From assembly GCA_019747895.1 (NCBI GenBank), contig JAIEQF010000023.1, forward strand, positions 1 through 53,208: a stretch of DNA of 53,208 nucleotides. The letters are read 5' to 3'. Below are positions 26,077 to 34,551 of the stretch, piece by piece. The notes under the pieces are model-generated. The model did no database searches. It was not told the origin of the DNA and saw nothing but the letters and a program-made list of their open reading frames with translations. Source of the stretch: Chthoniobacterales bacterium (lineage in GTDB: Bacteria > Verrucomicrobiota > Verrucomicrobiia > Chthoniobacterales > UBA6821). The stretch's first letter is position 1. Every line of letters begins with the position of its first letter. A program made the translations under genes and the position numbers.

Positions 26077-29000
26077 CTACCCGGTCGTCCTCAACCCACT
26101 CGCGATCGCATTAATCGAGAGAAGTACCTGTGGGAGCAATTTCTCAGCTTCAGCTGGATTAAGCTCTCTCGCCTGCCGCCATTCTTTCAAGAGTACAATT
26201 TGATGTTCGTGCAAAAATGTTAATGCTTCCGCCCGCAATGCTAGTGTTTTAGCCATTCTGGGGCGACGTTCTTCAAAAGAGCCTCCAAAAACTTTTTTAA
26301 GTTGAAGTTCTGTTTTTTGAAATTCATCCGCAATCATATCAAAAATACGATTGCGAATTTCTACGTCAGTCAGCAATGTCGCATACTTTTTCATCAGTGG
26401 AAGATGAGCACTAGCAAGGTTTGTTTCCACATTCGACAAGACGTAGTTGAGGAAAGGCCACTGACGATAATTTTTTTTGAGAGTCTCAAACAATGTCAGA
26501 TTTTTTTCTTCTAATGCTGCTAATGCTGAGCCAACGCCAAACCATCCTGGAAGAAAATAGCGCGCTTGATTCCAACTGAAAACCCATGGGATCGCTCTCA
26601 AGTCAGCGAGAGATCGTTCCTGCGAACGGCGTTTGGGTCGCGATCCAATCCGACTAGCCTCCAAAGCATCAAGTGGTGTGGCTTGCTCATAGAAACTCAT
26701 GAAGCCCTTTGTTTGAATGAGCTGTTGATAGGCATTGCAACTTTCTTCAGCTAAAAATTCTGCTGCGGCCAATGATTCAGGAGAGGCCTCTTCTTTGCGA
26801 TCATCCCGAAGAGAAGTGGCAGTGACTCCTGCAAGTAGAAGTTCCAAATGATAAGTTGCTGTTGAGGTGTTAGGATATTTTTGAGCAATCGTTTCTCCTT
26901 GTTCCGTCATCCGCAACGTTCCTTGCAGAGAGCCTTGGGGAAGTGCTTGTAAAAAAAGATGAGTGGGACCAGCTCCACGACTGATTGTTCCACCTCTGCC
27001 ATGGAAAAATTGCAATTTTACCTCAAGCTTTTCTGCGACCGATGTCATAGCTCGCTGCGCTTCATAGAGCTCCCATTGGCTGGCAATGATGCCGCAGTCC
27101 TTATTGCTATCACTGTAACCAATCATCACTTGGAAATGCCTTTCAAATGCTACTGTTGCTGCGCATTGCGTCGTCGCGCCGGTGCTCGCCTCGTCGAGTA
27201 TGTCATATACACTCCTCGGCTCTGCGCCGTCGACTCCTGGCACTGCATTAGCATCAGCGCATTTGAAAGGCATTTCTTTTTTAACTGAAAGCTTAGTTAC
27301 ATTAGCATTTGCTACTGCGCATTGTGCTTCCATTTGCTTTTCTGCAACCTGTAACCTGCAACCTGTAACCTGTGTCCTTGCAGGCATCGCTTGCGATGCT
27401 TGCACACATGGCTCTTGAAGATAATGTTCCATCAACGTTGCTGCATGCTTTAAATCTCCACGCGATTCAAAAAGTGGCACAATCGGGATCGGAGAATAGA
27501 TCGTAGTCCCATTCCATTTCGCAACACCTCCTTCACGCGCAAGAAAGACGACTGCTAATAAATCTGAAACACGCCGCGTCATGCTGACAATGAGTGAGCC
27601 GATTCCCTCCCATCCAAAGGCTTCCGAGTGTTGTTGAAGAACGCGATAACATTCCAGGAGAGCCTTGGCTTCTTCACCAAGTAGCGAGAGATCACTCTCT
27701 GTTGTTAAGATTTTTTTGGGAGAAGCGAATTCTTGATGAAAAAAGGCAAGGCGTTTTTCTTCGCTCCAATCAACGAAAGAAGAGGCTTCGGGAACTCCTG
27801 CCACTTGTAAAATTTGTTGCAAGGCACGGTCATGGAAGTTGCTGTTTTGGCGGACATCTAATTTTGCAAGATGAAAACCAAAAACATCGAGCACACGGAA
27901 GAGGGGAGTCAAAGAACTTTGCACGAGATGCTGAGCGCTAATGGCATCAAGGCTTCGAGCGAGTACTTCTAGCGCTGAGCGAACTTCTGCAGGAGACGAG
28001 AAAGAAATTTTTGTTGGAGCTGGGTGTTCTCCTTTTTTAAATTTCAACGGAAGTTTAGCTTGTATCAAAAGAACAAATTGGCGCCATGGTTCATCTCGAT
28101 AAAGATTTTCAATTTCTTTTCCTGTTGTTCCTAGCTCTCGGCTAAAGCGATCAATAAATTCTAAAAGTTCTTCGGAAGGTTGTTGAAAATGCCGAGAGAG
28201 CGGCAATGCATTGCTCAGTTGATCGAATGATCGATGCAACAAGGCAAGCGCTCGGCGTCTTAATTCCAAAAGGGTTTCTTGAGTGACTGCTGCTGTCACG
28301 AAAGGATGACCATCACGATCGCCTCCTACCCAAGTTCCAAAGTGAAGCTGGGGCATGGCTCGGTCTTCCGCTAGGAGAGCGGGAGAGAAGCCGATTTCTT
28401 CCCAAGCCGCACGCAGGCGTTCATCAAGAGCTAAAACGGTTTTTGGCAAGATGTCGCGAAAGTAAAATAAAATTTCTCGTCGTTCATCAGCGATACTTGG
28501 TTGCTCTAAAAAAATTTCTCCGCTGCGCCACAATTTTTCGAGGCAAAGTTTCATTTGACGACGATTTTCTTTTTTTTCTGAAGGCGTTAATTCAACTTGA
28601 TCAGCAGAGGCTAAGAGCTGATGCAGCATGCGATGTTGTTCCAGGACAGCGCCCCGCTTTGCCTCCGTCGGATGTGCTGTAAAAACTGGTTCGACACAAA
28701 CCTGTTTTAAAAAAGTTGCGATTTCTTGTTCTGTGTAGCCAGCATTTTTTAGCTGAAGGAGTTGTTCTCCCCACAAGCCGCGTTCTGCTGTTAATCCTGA
28801 ACCGATTTCTCGGAGGCGACGTGTGCGGGCTGCAGCATTGGCCTCTACAATATTGAGGAGTTGAAAGGCGACGGAGTAGGCTAAATGGACTGGGTCTCCG
28901 CCTTCACCGGGATAACGCTGCTTTGGTAAATAGACTGGATCCCCGCTTGCGTGGGGACGAGTCCATGGAAGTTGTGCAGCAATTTTTTTTTGGCCAAGTT

Positions 29001-29103
29001 CTCCAAGGACCTCATGAAAACAGGTCATCAGCTCTTGAAGATCAGCATCAATTTTTTGAAAGCCTTCCAAGAGGTAGTTGGGACTTGTGGTAGAACGATC
29101 CAT
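26077..29103 (-). CDS. ppc: Phosphoenolpyruvate carboxylase with several in-frame repeat insertions
   Basis: A 1008-residue enzyme that makes oxaloacetate from PEP and bicarbonate. Catalytic motifs are complete: VFTAHPTEAKRGAV, GGDRDGHPFV, FHGRGGTISRGAGPTH, MIGYSDSNKDCG, and the C-terminal INAIASGLRTTG that binds aspartate in the family. The start at 29103 (MDRSTTSPNYLLEGF) replaces a longer low-complexity frame. The family is usually 880-930 residues; the excess comes from repeats. Residues about 48-69 include palindrome-encoded ASGDPVYL and GEGGDPVHL, residues about 577-588 derive from a 7-bp array, and residues about 609-657 from a P element directly before MIGYSDS. All three keep frame. 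It is probably active. Confidence 0.95.
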   Translation of the reverse strand: MDRSTTSPNYLLEGFQKIDADLQELMTCFHEVLGELGQKKIAAQLPWTRPHASGDPVYLPKQRYPGEGGDPVHLAYSVAFQLLNIVEANAAARTRRLREIGSGLTAERGLWGEQLLQLKNAGYTEQEIATFLKQVCVEPVFTAHPTEAKRGAVLEQHRMLHQLLASADQVELTPSEKKENRRQMKLCLEKLWRSGEIFLEQPSIADERREILFYFRDILPKTVLALDERLRAAWEEIGFSPALLAEDRAMPQLHFGTWVGGDRDGHPFVTAAVTQETLLELRRRALALLHRSFDQLSNALPLSRHFQQPSEELLEFIDRFSRELGTTGKEIENLYRDEPWRQFVLLIQAKLPLKFKKGEHPAPTKISFSSPAEVRSALEVLARSLDAISAQHLVQSSLTPLFRVLDVFGFHLAKLDVRQNSNFHDRALQQILQVAGVPEASSFVDWSEEKRLAFFHQEFASPKKILTTESDLSLLGEEAKALLECYRVLQQHSEAFGWEGIGSLIVSMTRRVSDLLAVVFLAREGGVAKWNGTTIYSPIPIVPLFESRGDLKHAATLMEHYLQEPCVQASQAMPARTQVTGCRLQVAEKQMEAQCAVANANVTKLSVKKEMPFKCADANAVPGVDGAEPRSVYDILDEASTGATTQCAATVAFERHFQVMIGYSDSNKDCGIIASQWELYEAQRAMTSVAEKLEVKLQFFHGRGGTISRGAGPTHLFLQALPQGSLQGTLRMTEQGETIAQKYPNTSTATYHLELLLAGVTATSLRDDRKEEASPESLAAAEFLAEESCNAYQQLIQTKGFMSFYEQATPLDALEASRIGSRPKRRSQERSLADLRAIPWVFSWNQARYFLPGWFGVGSALAALEEKNLTLFETLKKNYRQWPFLNYVLSNVETNLASAHLPLMKKYATLLTDVEIRNRIFDMIADEFQKTELQLKKVFGGSFEERRPRMAKTLALRAEALTFLHEHQIVLLKEWRQARELNPAEAEKLLPQVLLSINAIASGLRTTG
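27133..27276. repeat. P element copy 5, in frame inside ppc (144 bp)
   Basis: Outer arms GAAATGCCTTTCAAATGC (27133-27150) and GCATTTGAAAGGCATTTC (27259-27276) are an exact inverted pair unique to this locus. Inner termini are CTACTG and CAGCG. It is read antisense in ppc without stops, 48 codons long. Confidence 0.9.
27343..27378. repeat. 7-bp repeat array inside ppc
   Basis: Five ACCTGTA/ACCTGCA-type units in tandem, read in frame in ppc as QVTGCRLQVAE. The same unit type occurs in mirrored arrays at 43566-43591 and 43702-43725. A GCATCGCTTGCGATGC palindrome follows at about 27384-27399. Confidence 0.8.
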
Positions 29104-29188
29104 TGCTTTAAAAAAATAGCCAGAAAGAAGCACAAAGAACACAAAAAATAAAGATTAGGAAATTGGAAAACACGCGAAGAAGATGCTT

Positions 29189-29431
29189 ATACCACTTCCA
29201 TTAAATAATGAGACTATAGGACGCAGGAGTTTTGGTTTCTAGCAAGGCGGAAGAGTGAGGTGCTATGCAAGCATAACGTAAGCTCTGACAACGAAGCTAG
29301 GGAGCAAAACATACATGCGGCGTGGCAGCCGCTGGATCGACTGACGCCAGGCAGCCCGCAAGGGCGAGCCTCGCGGGCGCGAGCGAGTTGCACCAAGTCA
29401 CAATAGTCCGATTATTTAATGGAAGTGGTAT
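29189..29431. repeat. Family A MITE-like element, copy 2, with nested GC-rich repeat
   Basis: Termini ATACCACTTCCATTAAATAA (29189-29208) and the complement (29412-29431). The inner sequence is the reverse complement of copy 1 (119-280) except for about 81 bp of extra DNA after GGGAGCAAAA, which is the family G repeat (29309-29391). Apparent reading frames here are shadows of the repeat. Confidence 0.88.
29309..29391. repeat. GC-rich nested repeat (family G), copy 2
   Basis: It matches 19696-19779 in order: GCCGCTGG, GGCAGCC, CCGCAAGGG and GAGCGAGTTGCA. Comparison with family A copy 1 shows it was added inside an existing element, so it behaves as a mobile unit. Confidence 0.75.
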
Positions 29432-29481
29432 TAAATACAAATTGACACCTCTTGACGGCTTCCAGTAGAGTTTTTGGTCCT

Positions 29482-30396
29482 ATGAAACCGAAGAAGCTGA
29501 TTCAATTTGATTGGGCGATGAAGACGGTGCTGCGGCAGAAAGAGAATTTTCCAATCTTGGAAGGGTTGTTATCGGAGCTGCTGCACACCGATGTGAAAAT
29601 TGAGTCGCTCTTGGAAAGTGAGTCGAACAAAAACCATGCGACAGATAAATCAAATCGCGTCGACATTTTTGCAAAGTTAGCAAATGGAGAAAAGGTCATT
29701 ATCGAGCTTCAAGTTGATCGCGAGTGGGACTTCCTTGCGCGCATGTTATACGGTGTTTCCAAAGTTGTAGTAGAGCATCTCAAGGAAGGTGATCGTTACG
29801 GAGAACTTCCGCGTATCATCTCAGTTAACATTGTCTACTTTGATTTAGGACATGGAGAAGATTACATTTATCATGGCACGAATCAATTCACGGGCATTCA
29901 CAAAAAAGACCAGTTGCAGTTAACTGACAACGAAAAAAAACATTATCCCTCTCATGTCGATCATGTGGCTCATGTTTTTCCAGAATACTACATTCTCAAA
30001 GTTAGTGGATTTGATTTGACGGTGAAAGACACGTTGGATGAATGGATTTACACCTTGAAGGAATCAGAAGTCAAACCTGAGTTTAAAGCTCAGGGAATTC
30101 GCGAAGCCGGACAGAAACTAGCTCTGCTGAATCTTTCCGAAGAGGAGCGTTCGGCCTATGATCGTCATATCAATGATGTGAGAATTTCTCGAAGTACATT
30201 AGAAACTTCTTTTAGCGATGGAATGGACAAAGGAAAAGCTGAAGGTCTTGCTGAAGGTGAAGCTAAAGGAAAGGCTGAAGGAAAGGCTGAGGGTCTTGCT
30301 GAAGTTGCCATCAAACTGCATCAATTAGGATTGCCAATGGATCAAATTGTGAGTGCTACAGGATTTACAGTGGAACAACTCAAAGAGCTTTTGTAA
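29482..30396 (+). CDS. Rpn-family PD-(D/E)XK nuclease / putative transposase
   Basis: A 304-residue protein. ATG 29482 (MKPKKLIQFDWAMKTVLRQ) fits the family start. PD-(D/E)XK core: RVDIFAKLANGEKVIIELQV supplies the Asp and the E-x-Q pair; QFTGIHKKDQLQL and FPEYYILKV are further family blocks. The C-terminus has GKAEGLAEGEAKGKAEGKAEG repeats typical of this group, split here as GKAEG and GLAEG units, then an amphipathic helix ending EQLKELL. Rpn proteins are DNA nucleases linked to recombination and phage defence and are abundant in symbiont genomes. It stands directly after a family A element. Confidence 0.88.
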   Translation: MKPKKLIQFDWAMKTVLRQKENFPILEGLLSELLHTDVKIESLLESESNKNHATDKSNRVDIFAKLANGEKVIIELQVDREWDFLARMLYGVSKVVVEHLKEGDRYGELPRIISVNIVYFDLGHGEDYIYHGTNQFTGIHKKDQLQLTDNEKKHYPSHVDHVAHVFPEYYILKVSGFDLTVKDTLDEWIYTLKESEVKPEFKAQGIREAGQKLALLNLSEEERSAYDRHINDVRISRSTLETSFSDGMDKGKAEGLAEGEAKGKAEGKAEGLAEVAIKLHQLGLPMDQIVSATGFTVEQLKELL

Positions 30397-30431
30397 TTCA
30401 TCTACAGCCTGCACCCTGTTAACCTGCTCTC

Positions 30432-31691
30432 ATGCTCATCGATTACCCATGGATCTTTCCGCTGCTGCGGGCGGTGTTAGAATCATTTGTTTTGGTTTTG
30501 TTAGGAGGAATGTTTGTCCTTGGAGAAGCATCGCTAAAAACGGTAAAAGAGAATACAGAAAAATCTTCTCGAATTTACCATTTGCGGCCTATCTTTCGGT
30601 TCATTGCTGTTTTTATTTTTGTATTCACAGCAGTCATGACGACGGACACCCTGGAAACTCTGTTTCCTTCCTTGCAAGGCTGGAAACATTTTTTGGCATT
30701 TAGCGGAGTTTTCATTTTCTTAACGCTAACCATCTTGCTTTTTGGCATTGTGCTTCCGAGAGCGCTAGGGGAATCTTCAACGACATCAATTATTGCTCGG
30801 ATAACTTGGCCAGTAGCCCGTACGGCCGTGGTTGCGATTCGTCCAATCGCCTTGATGATGGAACATTTGACAGCTCGTTTTTTAAAATGCTTTGGTCTCT
30901 CCTTGCATGCTGCTGCTTCTGCTTCAGATGAAGAAGTTATCCATATTTTGGATGAAGGACTGCACAGTGGTATTTTTAATGCTTCAGAAAAAAAGATGGT
31001 CGAGCGTGTTCTCGATTTAGATGATCAGCTGCTAGACGACATCATGACGCCACGCTCTCAATTTGTGTGGCTCAACCTCGATGATACAGAAGAAAATAAT
31101 TGGCTCTGCATTGCCAAAAGTGGTCATTCCGAATTCCCTGTTTTTCAAGGAACTCATGATCATCTTGCTGGTATTGTTTCTGTGAAATCATTGTGGGCTA
31201 ATATTTCACTGACGGGTTCAGTGAAACTTTCTGATGTTATTGCAACGCCGCTTTATGTGCCTGCAACTATGACAGCCTCGCAACTCATTGAAGAATTTCG
31301 TAGCAAAAAATGCCACACTGCTCTTGTTGTGGATGAGTTTGGTGTGGTCGAGGGGATTGTAACACTGAAAGATGTTTTTGAAGCGATTGTCGGAATATTG
31401 CCAGAGCGTGAGGTGAAGCAGCACTATCCAAAATTAATTCAGAAGACACAAAATAGCTGGATGGTGGATGCGGGATTAAATTTTGAAGAAGCCCAGGAGG
31501 CTCTTGGCATGCCTCTTGGAGAATCGAATGAAGAGGAGACTCGTTACCAAACCATAGGAGGCTTTTTTCTTCATCACTTAGGGCATGTCCCCCATGCAGG
31601 AGAATTTATTGTTTGGAAAAGCTTTCGTTTTGAAGTTCTCAAGATGAATAGGCATCGTATTGAGCAGTTGTTGGTGATGAAAAGAGTTTAA
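30432..31691 (+). CDS. CNNM/CorC-type membrane protein with CBS pair
   Basis: A 419-residue inner-membrane protein of the hemolysin-like DUF21-CBS-CorC family. Three or four membrane segments lie within about residues 8-130 (AVLESFVLVLLGGMFVLGE, FIAVFIFVFTAVMTT, FSGVFIFLTLTILLFGIVLP). Two CBS domains follow (about 205-325; DDIMTPRSQFVWL and LVVDEFGVVEGIVTLKDVFEAIVG), then a CorC/HlyC domain (GFFLHHLGHVPHAGEFI). Relatives export or sense magnesium or cobalt ions; substrate here is inferred. It begins 35 bp after the Rpn gene, preceded by a short CCTGCACCCTGTTAACCTGC repeat remnant. Confidence 0.85.
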   Translation: MLIDYPWIFPLLRAVLESFVLVLLGGMFVLGEASLKTVKENTEKSSRIYHLRPIFRFIAVFIFVFTAVMTTDTLETLFPSLQGWKHFLAFSGVFIFLTLTILLFGIVLPRALGESSTTSIIARITWPVARTAVVAIRPIALMMEHLTARFLKCFGLSLHAAASASDEEVIHILDEGLHSGIFNASEKKMVERVLDLDDQLLDDIMTPRSQFVWLNLDDTEENNWLCIAKSGHSEFPVFQGTHDHLAGIVSVKSLWANISLTGSVKLSDVIATPLYVPATMTASQLIEEFRSKKCHTALVVDEFGVVEGIVTLKDVFEAIVGILPEREVKQHYPKLIQKTQNSWMVDAGLNFEEAQEALGMPLGESNEEETRYQTIGGFFLHHLGHVPHAGEFIVWKSFRFEVLKMNRHRIEQLLVMKRV

Positions 31692-31737
31692 GGGTTGAGT
31701 TCGATTTTTTTTGTGGCTATCCTCTTTTTTTCTTCTA

Positions 31738-31822
31738 GCCAGTGTGGCGAAATGGCAGACGCAAGGGACTTAAAATCCCTTTTCGCGAAAGCGGAGTGCG
31801 GGTTCGAGTCCCGCCACTGGTA
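31738..31822 (+). tRNA. tRNA-Leu (anticodon TAA)
   Basis: An 85-nt type II tRNA. Acceptor GCCAGTG pairs with CACTGGT (last pair G-U). Anticodon arm AGGGA-CTTAAAA-TCCCT gives TAA. The long variable arm is TTTCGCGAAAGC-like and the T arm is GCGGG-TTCGAGT-CCCGC. No CCA is encoded. Confidence 0.97.
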
Positions 31823-31840
31823 GTTAGAGCATTTTAAAAA

Positions 31841-32250
31841 TGGCAATCGTTCAGATGTCTGGTTAAGAGCAAGCTTCATAGAACTGCTTTTGTATAAGTT
31901 GAAAGGTTGAACCGCTACTAAAGTAGCTGTTGAGCGCCGCTAGCGCGGCTGTTGAAAAAAATCGTAGACGGTCAGCTCACTGAGCAAAAAAACGTATTCA
32001 TTTTAGAGTAAACAATCGCTACACCCCCGACGTCATCCTCGCGGACGCGAGGACTCAGGAGACTTTCGATTGCAATTCTTTTACTTTTATAAAAATGTTC
32101 ACTCTTTTTTGTGACATCATATCGCTTTTACGAAATCACAATGCAGATCCTCAGCCGCCTCGGTTCGTGCATCCGCAGGAATGACGGTGTTCTTTTATGA
32201 AAATAACAATTACGTTACGCTGTCAGTATCAATGCACCTGAATGATTACC
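31841..32250. repeat. Family E element (about 410 bp) filling the gap before hemW
   Basis: TGGCAATCGTTCAGATG at the left is mirrored by ACCTGAATGATTACCA at the right end (32236-32250). The section 31847-31957, with GAGCGCCGCTAGCGCGGCTGTTGA, matches in reverse orientation 39965-40125. The interior also holds GTCATCCTCGCGGACGCGAGG and ATCCGCAGGAATGACGG palindromes. I see no gene in 31823-32263. Confidence 0.65.
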
Positions 32251-32263
32251 AATAAAATTCAAT

Positions 32264-33355
32264 CTACACAAAAACTTCCCCTACTGTATCCGCTAGCAAT
32301 TTTCCTCGACGTGTTAAGAGCCAACGATCCTCGGTGCGATAAAGCAAACCATGAGATTCCATTTTTTCTAGATCTTCTTGCCATCGCTTTCCTTTTTCAA
32401 ATTCAAGGCCATGATGCGTGCGAAGGCCGAAGGCAGCTCGTTCGGAGGCTAGCGTTTCAGGAGAGAGTGTCTCTTCAAAATCGCGAGCTGTTTGGCCACT
32501 CATTGTGCTCGAGGTATAAAGACCGGTTTCACGAATATTCCGCCACCGTTTTCCTGCAACGGTTGAAAAAGCACTAGGTCCTAGACCGAGGTAGTCGCGT
32601 CCGAGCCAATAAGCGGTGTTGTGAATGGAAGTGTGATTTTTTTTGGCATAGTTAGAAACTTCATACTGCTCATAACCATGAGCCGCGAGAAGATCAGTCG
32701 TCATTTCAAATTGATCAGCCTCCAAATGTTCGTTCGCTTTCATGACGCCTTTTCCTAGCAAACGAAAAAATTCTGTGTCCTCTTCGTAAGTGAGGCCGTA
32801 GGCAGAGAGGTGCTCTGGATCAAGGCGAAGACTGCGTTCTAGTGTCTCTTGCCATGAGGTGAGGGATTGACCTGGAACACCAAAGATCAAATCGATCGAG
32901 ATGTTTTGAAAGCCAGCATCACGCAGTAAGTGAAAAGATTCTTCCGCTTTTTGAGCTGTGTGGGTGCGGCCTAGAGTCTTGAGAACAGGATCATCCCACG
33001 ATTGCACGCCCATACTGATGCGATTGATGCCTGCTTCACGAAGCAGCTTGGCTTTATCAGTGGCAACCGTCGCTGGATTCATTTCGATCGTCCATTCGCG
33101 AAGCGCTGAAAGATCAAGCAACCGATGTAATCCTTCAAAAAGAAATTTGAGCTGCGCGGGTGAGAGCGCGCTAGGCGTTCCTCCTCCTAAAAAAATCGTC
33201 TCGGGACGAAGTTGATCGGCGTGATGTTCCACTTCGACAAGCAGTGCCTCAAGAAATTTTTCCACACGCTCTCTCCCTGCCGATTCCTTATAGAAAGCGC
33301 AATAAGGACAGATGTTCGGACAGAACGGAATGTGGATGTAGAGGTGGGGGATCAT
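32264..33355 (-). CDS. hemW: HemW-like radical SAM protein
   Basis: A 363-residue radical SAM protein. The cluster motif CPNICPYCAFY carries the CX3CX2C cysteines; other blocks are IFLGGGTPSALS, TIEMNPATV, NRISMGVQSWDD, LIFGVPGQSLTSW and GLGPSAFS. HemW proteins handle heme and are commonly misannotated as oxygen-independent coproporphyrinogen oxidase; the fourth cysteine of true HemN is absent. Start 33355 (MIPHLYIHIPFC) is the family start; an upstream ATG at 33385 adds residues encoded by a CCCCGCCTTCGCGGGG repeat region. It shares a tetrapyrrole theme with the CbiX-type gene. Confidence 0.9.
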   Translation of the reverse strand: MIPHLYIHIPFCPNICPYCAFYKESAGRERVEKFLEALLVEVEHHADQLRPETIFLGGGTPSALSPAQLKFLFEGLHRLLDLSALREWTIEMNPATVATDKAKLLREAGINRISMGVQSWDDPVLKTLGRTHTAQKAEESFHLLRDAGFQNISIDLIFGVPGQSLTSWQETLERSLRLDPEHLSAYGLTYEEDTEFFRLLGKGVMKANEHLEADQFEMTTDLLAAHGYEQYEVSNYAKKNHTSIHNTAYWLGRDYLGLGPSAFSTVAGKRWRNIRETGLYTSSTMSGQTARDFEETLSPETLASERAAFGLRTHHGLEFEKGKRWQEDLEKMESHGLLYRTEDRWLLTRRGKLLADTVGEVFV

Positions 33356-33459
33356 CGCTTTGCGATGATGGTTGGGGGTTGGCATCCCCGCCTTCGCGGG
33401 GACGAGGTTGCAGCAGCAGTTCGCAGAAATTTTAAATTGTTAATCAATAAAATAGAAGA

Positions 33460-33600
33460 ACCGGTCTTGAAATTCGCTGATACGGATGAAAAGCAAAGAG
33501 CGGCGGCGCACAGCGGCTGAGTGTATATGGAAATACTCGATGACGCGAGCACCGACGCGACGCAGCTCTTCGCCACAGCAGTAGAATTTGAATGCCGGTT
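33460..33600. repeat. P element copy 6, at the 3' end of the entericidin-like gene
   Basis: Left arm AACCGGTCTTGAAATTCGCTG mirrors right arm CAGTAGAATTTGAATGCCGGTT with few mismatches (written here in halves: AACCGG/CCGGTT outer, AAATTC/GAATTT inner). The right end touches the TAA of the entericidin-like gene, and AACCGG is the continuation of that gene's 3' flank. The core is nearly identical to copy 7 at 45549. Confidence 0.85.
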
Positions 33601-33740
33601 TACTCTGCTGCTTTAGCACCAGAGGCTACTCCTCTGCCTAATGAGCTAACATCTTTGCCGATGCCGCTGATGGTATTACAGCCAGTCATGAAAGTTACAA
33701 CGATAGCGATGAGGGAGATTGATAAGATGAGTTTTTTCAT
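33600..33740 (-). CDS. Entericidin-like small lipoprotein
   Basis: A 46-residue peptide on the minus strand. N-terminal MKKLILSISLIAIVVTFMTG with lipobox FMTGC (Cys21), then CNTISGIGKDVSSLGRGVAS, which matches the entericidin EcnA/EcnB pattern (CNT-x-x-G-x-G-x-D-x3-G-x-x-x). Entericidins are cell-envelope lipoproteins of toxin/antidote type in enterics; here only family membership is supported, and there is a single gene rather than an EcnA-EcnB pair. A P element follows the stop directly. The divergent side holds a decayed gene. Confidence 0.75.
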   Translation of the reverse strand: MKKLILSISLIAIVVTFMTGCNTISGIGKDVSSLGRGVASGAKAAE

Positions 33741-33794
33741 AGGAACTATTTCATTCAAAGAAAGTATTTTTGTCTAGTCGGAATATTCATATCG

Positions 33795-34280
33795 ATAGAA
33801 AATGGAAATGCTCCAGAGGCAGATTTTTCAAAACAGTTTCCTGGTATATCTCCCTCTGTTGCTGAGTCTCTTTCTGAGTATCATTCTTTTATTGGCATCA
33901 GTAGCAACGAAACTCAACGTCAGGAAACTCAGCAGCTTTTTGACAAGGCTTATGAAAACCTAACAGCACCGGAAGCAGCTATAACAAATGCAAGAGAACA
34001 TTCAGAGGATTAGCCTAATCGCGTAACGACGATTGCAGCTGTAAAAAATATTCTTATTGGTCAAATCAACAAGAGAATCGCATTCCGCAATGATTTGATT
34101 GAAAAGCTTGAAAAGAAGATGACCCATTTAGAAAAAATAAAGGTAAACGCCAATCAAGCGGCACAACAAAAAGCCATGAGTCCTTGGTGCAGTCATGCTC
34201 GCTTTAAAAAAAAGGGTTCAGCCAAAAAAAGAACGTTTTTACATGCCCTAGAAGCCTCGATTTTGAGAGGGGCGCTATGA
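33795..34280 (+). pseudogene. Decayed coiled-coil gene with one internal stop
   Basis: One reading frame runs across this stretch with a single TAG at 34011-34013. The first part reads NGNAPEADFSKQFPGISPSV and continues in SNETQRQETQQLFDKAYENL; after the stop it resumes in the same phase with AAVKNILIGQINKRIAFRND and a Lys/Glu-rich helix, ending at TGA 34278. No good start codon is seen at the left. The composition resembles the other unknown helical proteins of this window. It may be a remnant of a lineage-specific or effector-like protein. Alternatively the second half could be translated from an internal ATG. Confidence 0.55.
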
Positions 34281-34551
34281 TGATATATGATATGGCAGGA
34301 AATAGTTTTTGTGAGAGGTGAAATTTTAAGTAAATCATGCTGAAAGTAAGCATGTTGTGATAAAAATAATGATCTCGATCGAAGTGGGGCAGTAGTAGTT
34401 TTCTCTGTAGGAACGGATCGAATTTACCTGGTTCGTAGGTGATCTTGGAGTGGTTAGGGCGTTCTATTCATATTTTTTTATAATTATCTTGTATCTCATT
34501 TTAGAAGTAGGTGTTGCATAAAATAAGTTCTTTGTTTATTCTATTCACTCA
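34281..34551. other. Gap with no gene seen
   Basis: AT-rich DNA between the decayed gene and the HipA-like gene. No reading frame, RNA gene or member of the repeat families described here is apparent. Confidence 0.4.

Noticed and set aside
29214-29396. A 60-codon reading frame
   Set aside because: It is the translation of a family A element with its nested GC-rich repeat.
32264-33355. Oxygen-independent coproporphyrinogen III oxidase (HemN)
   Set aside because: The cluster motif is CX3CX2C followed by AFY without the HemN-type extra cysteine, and the length is that of HemW.
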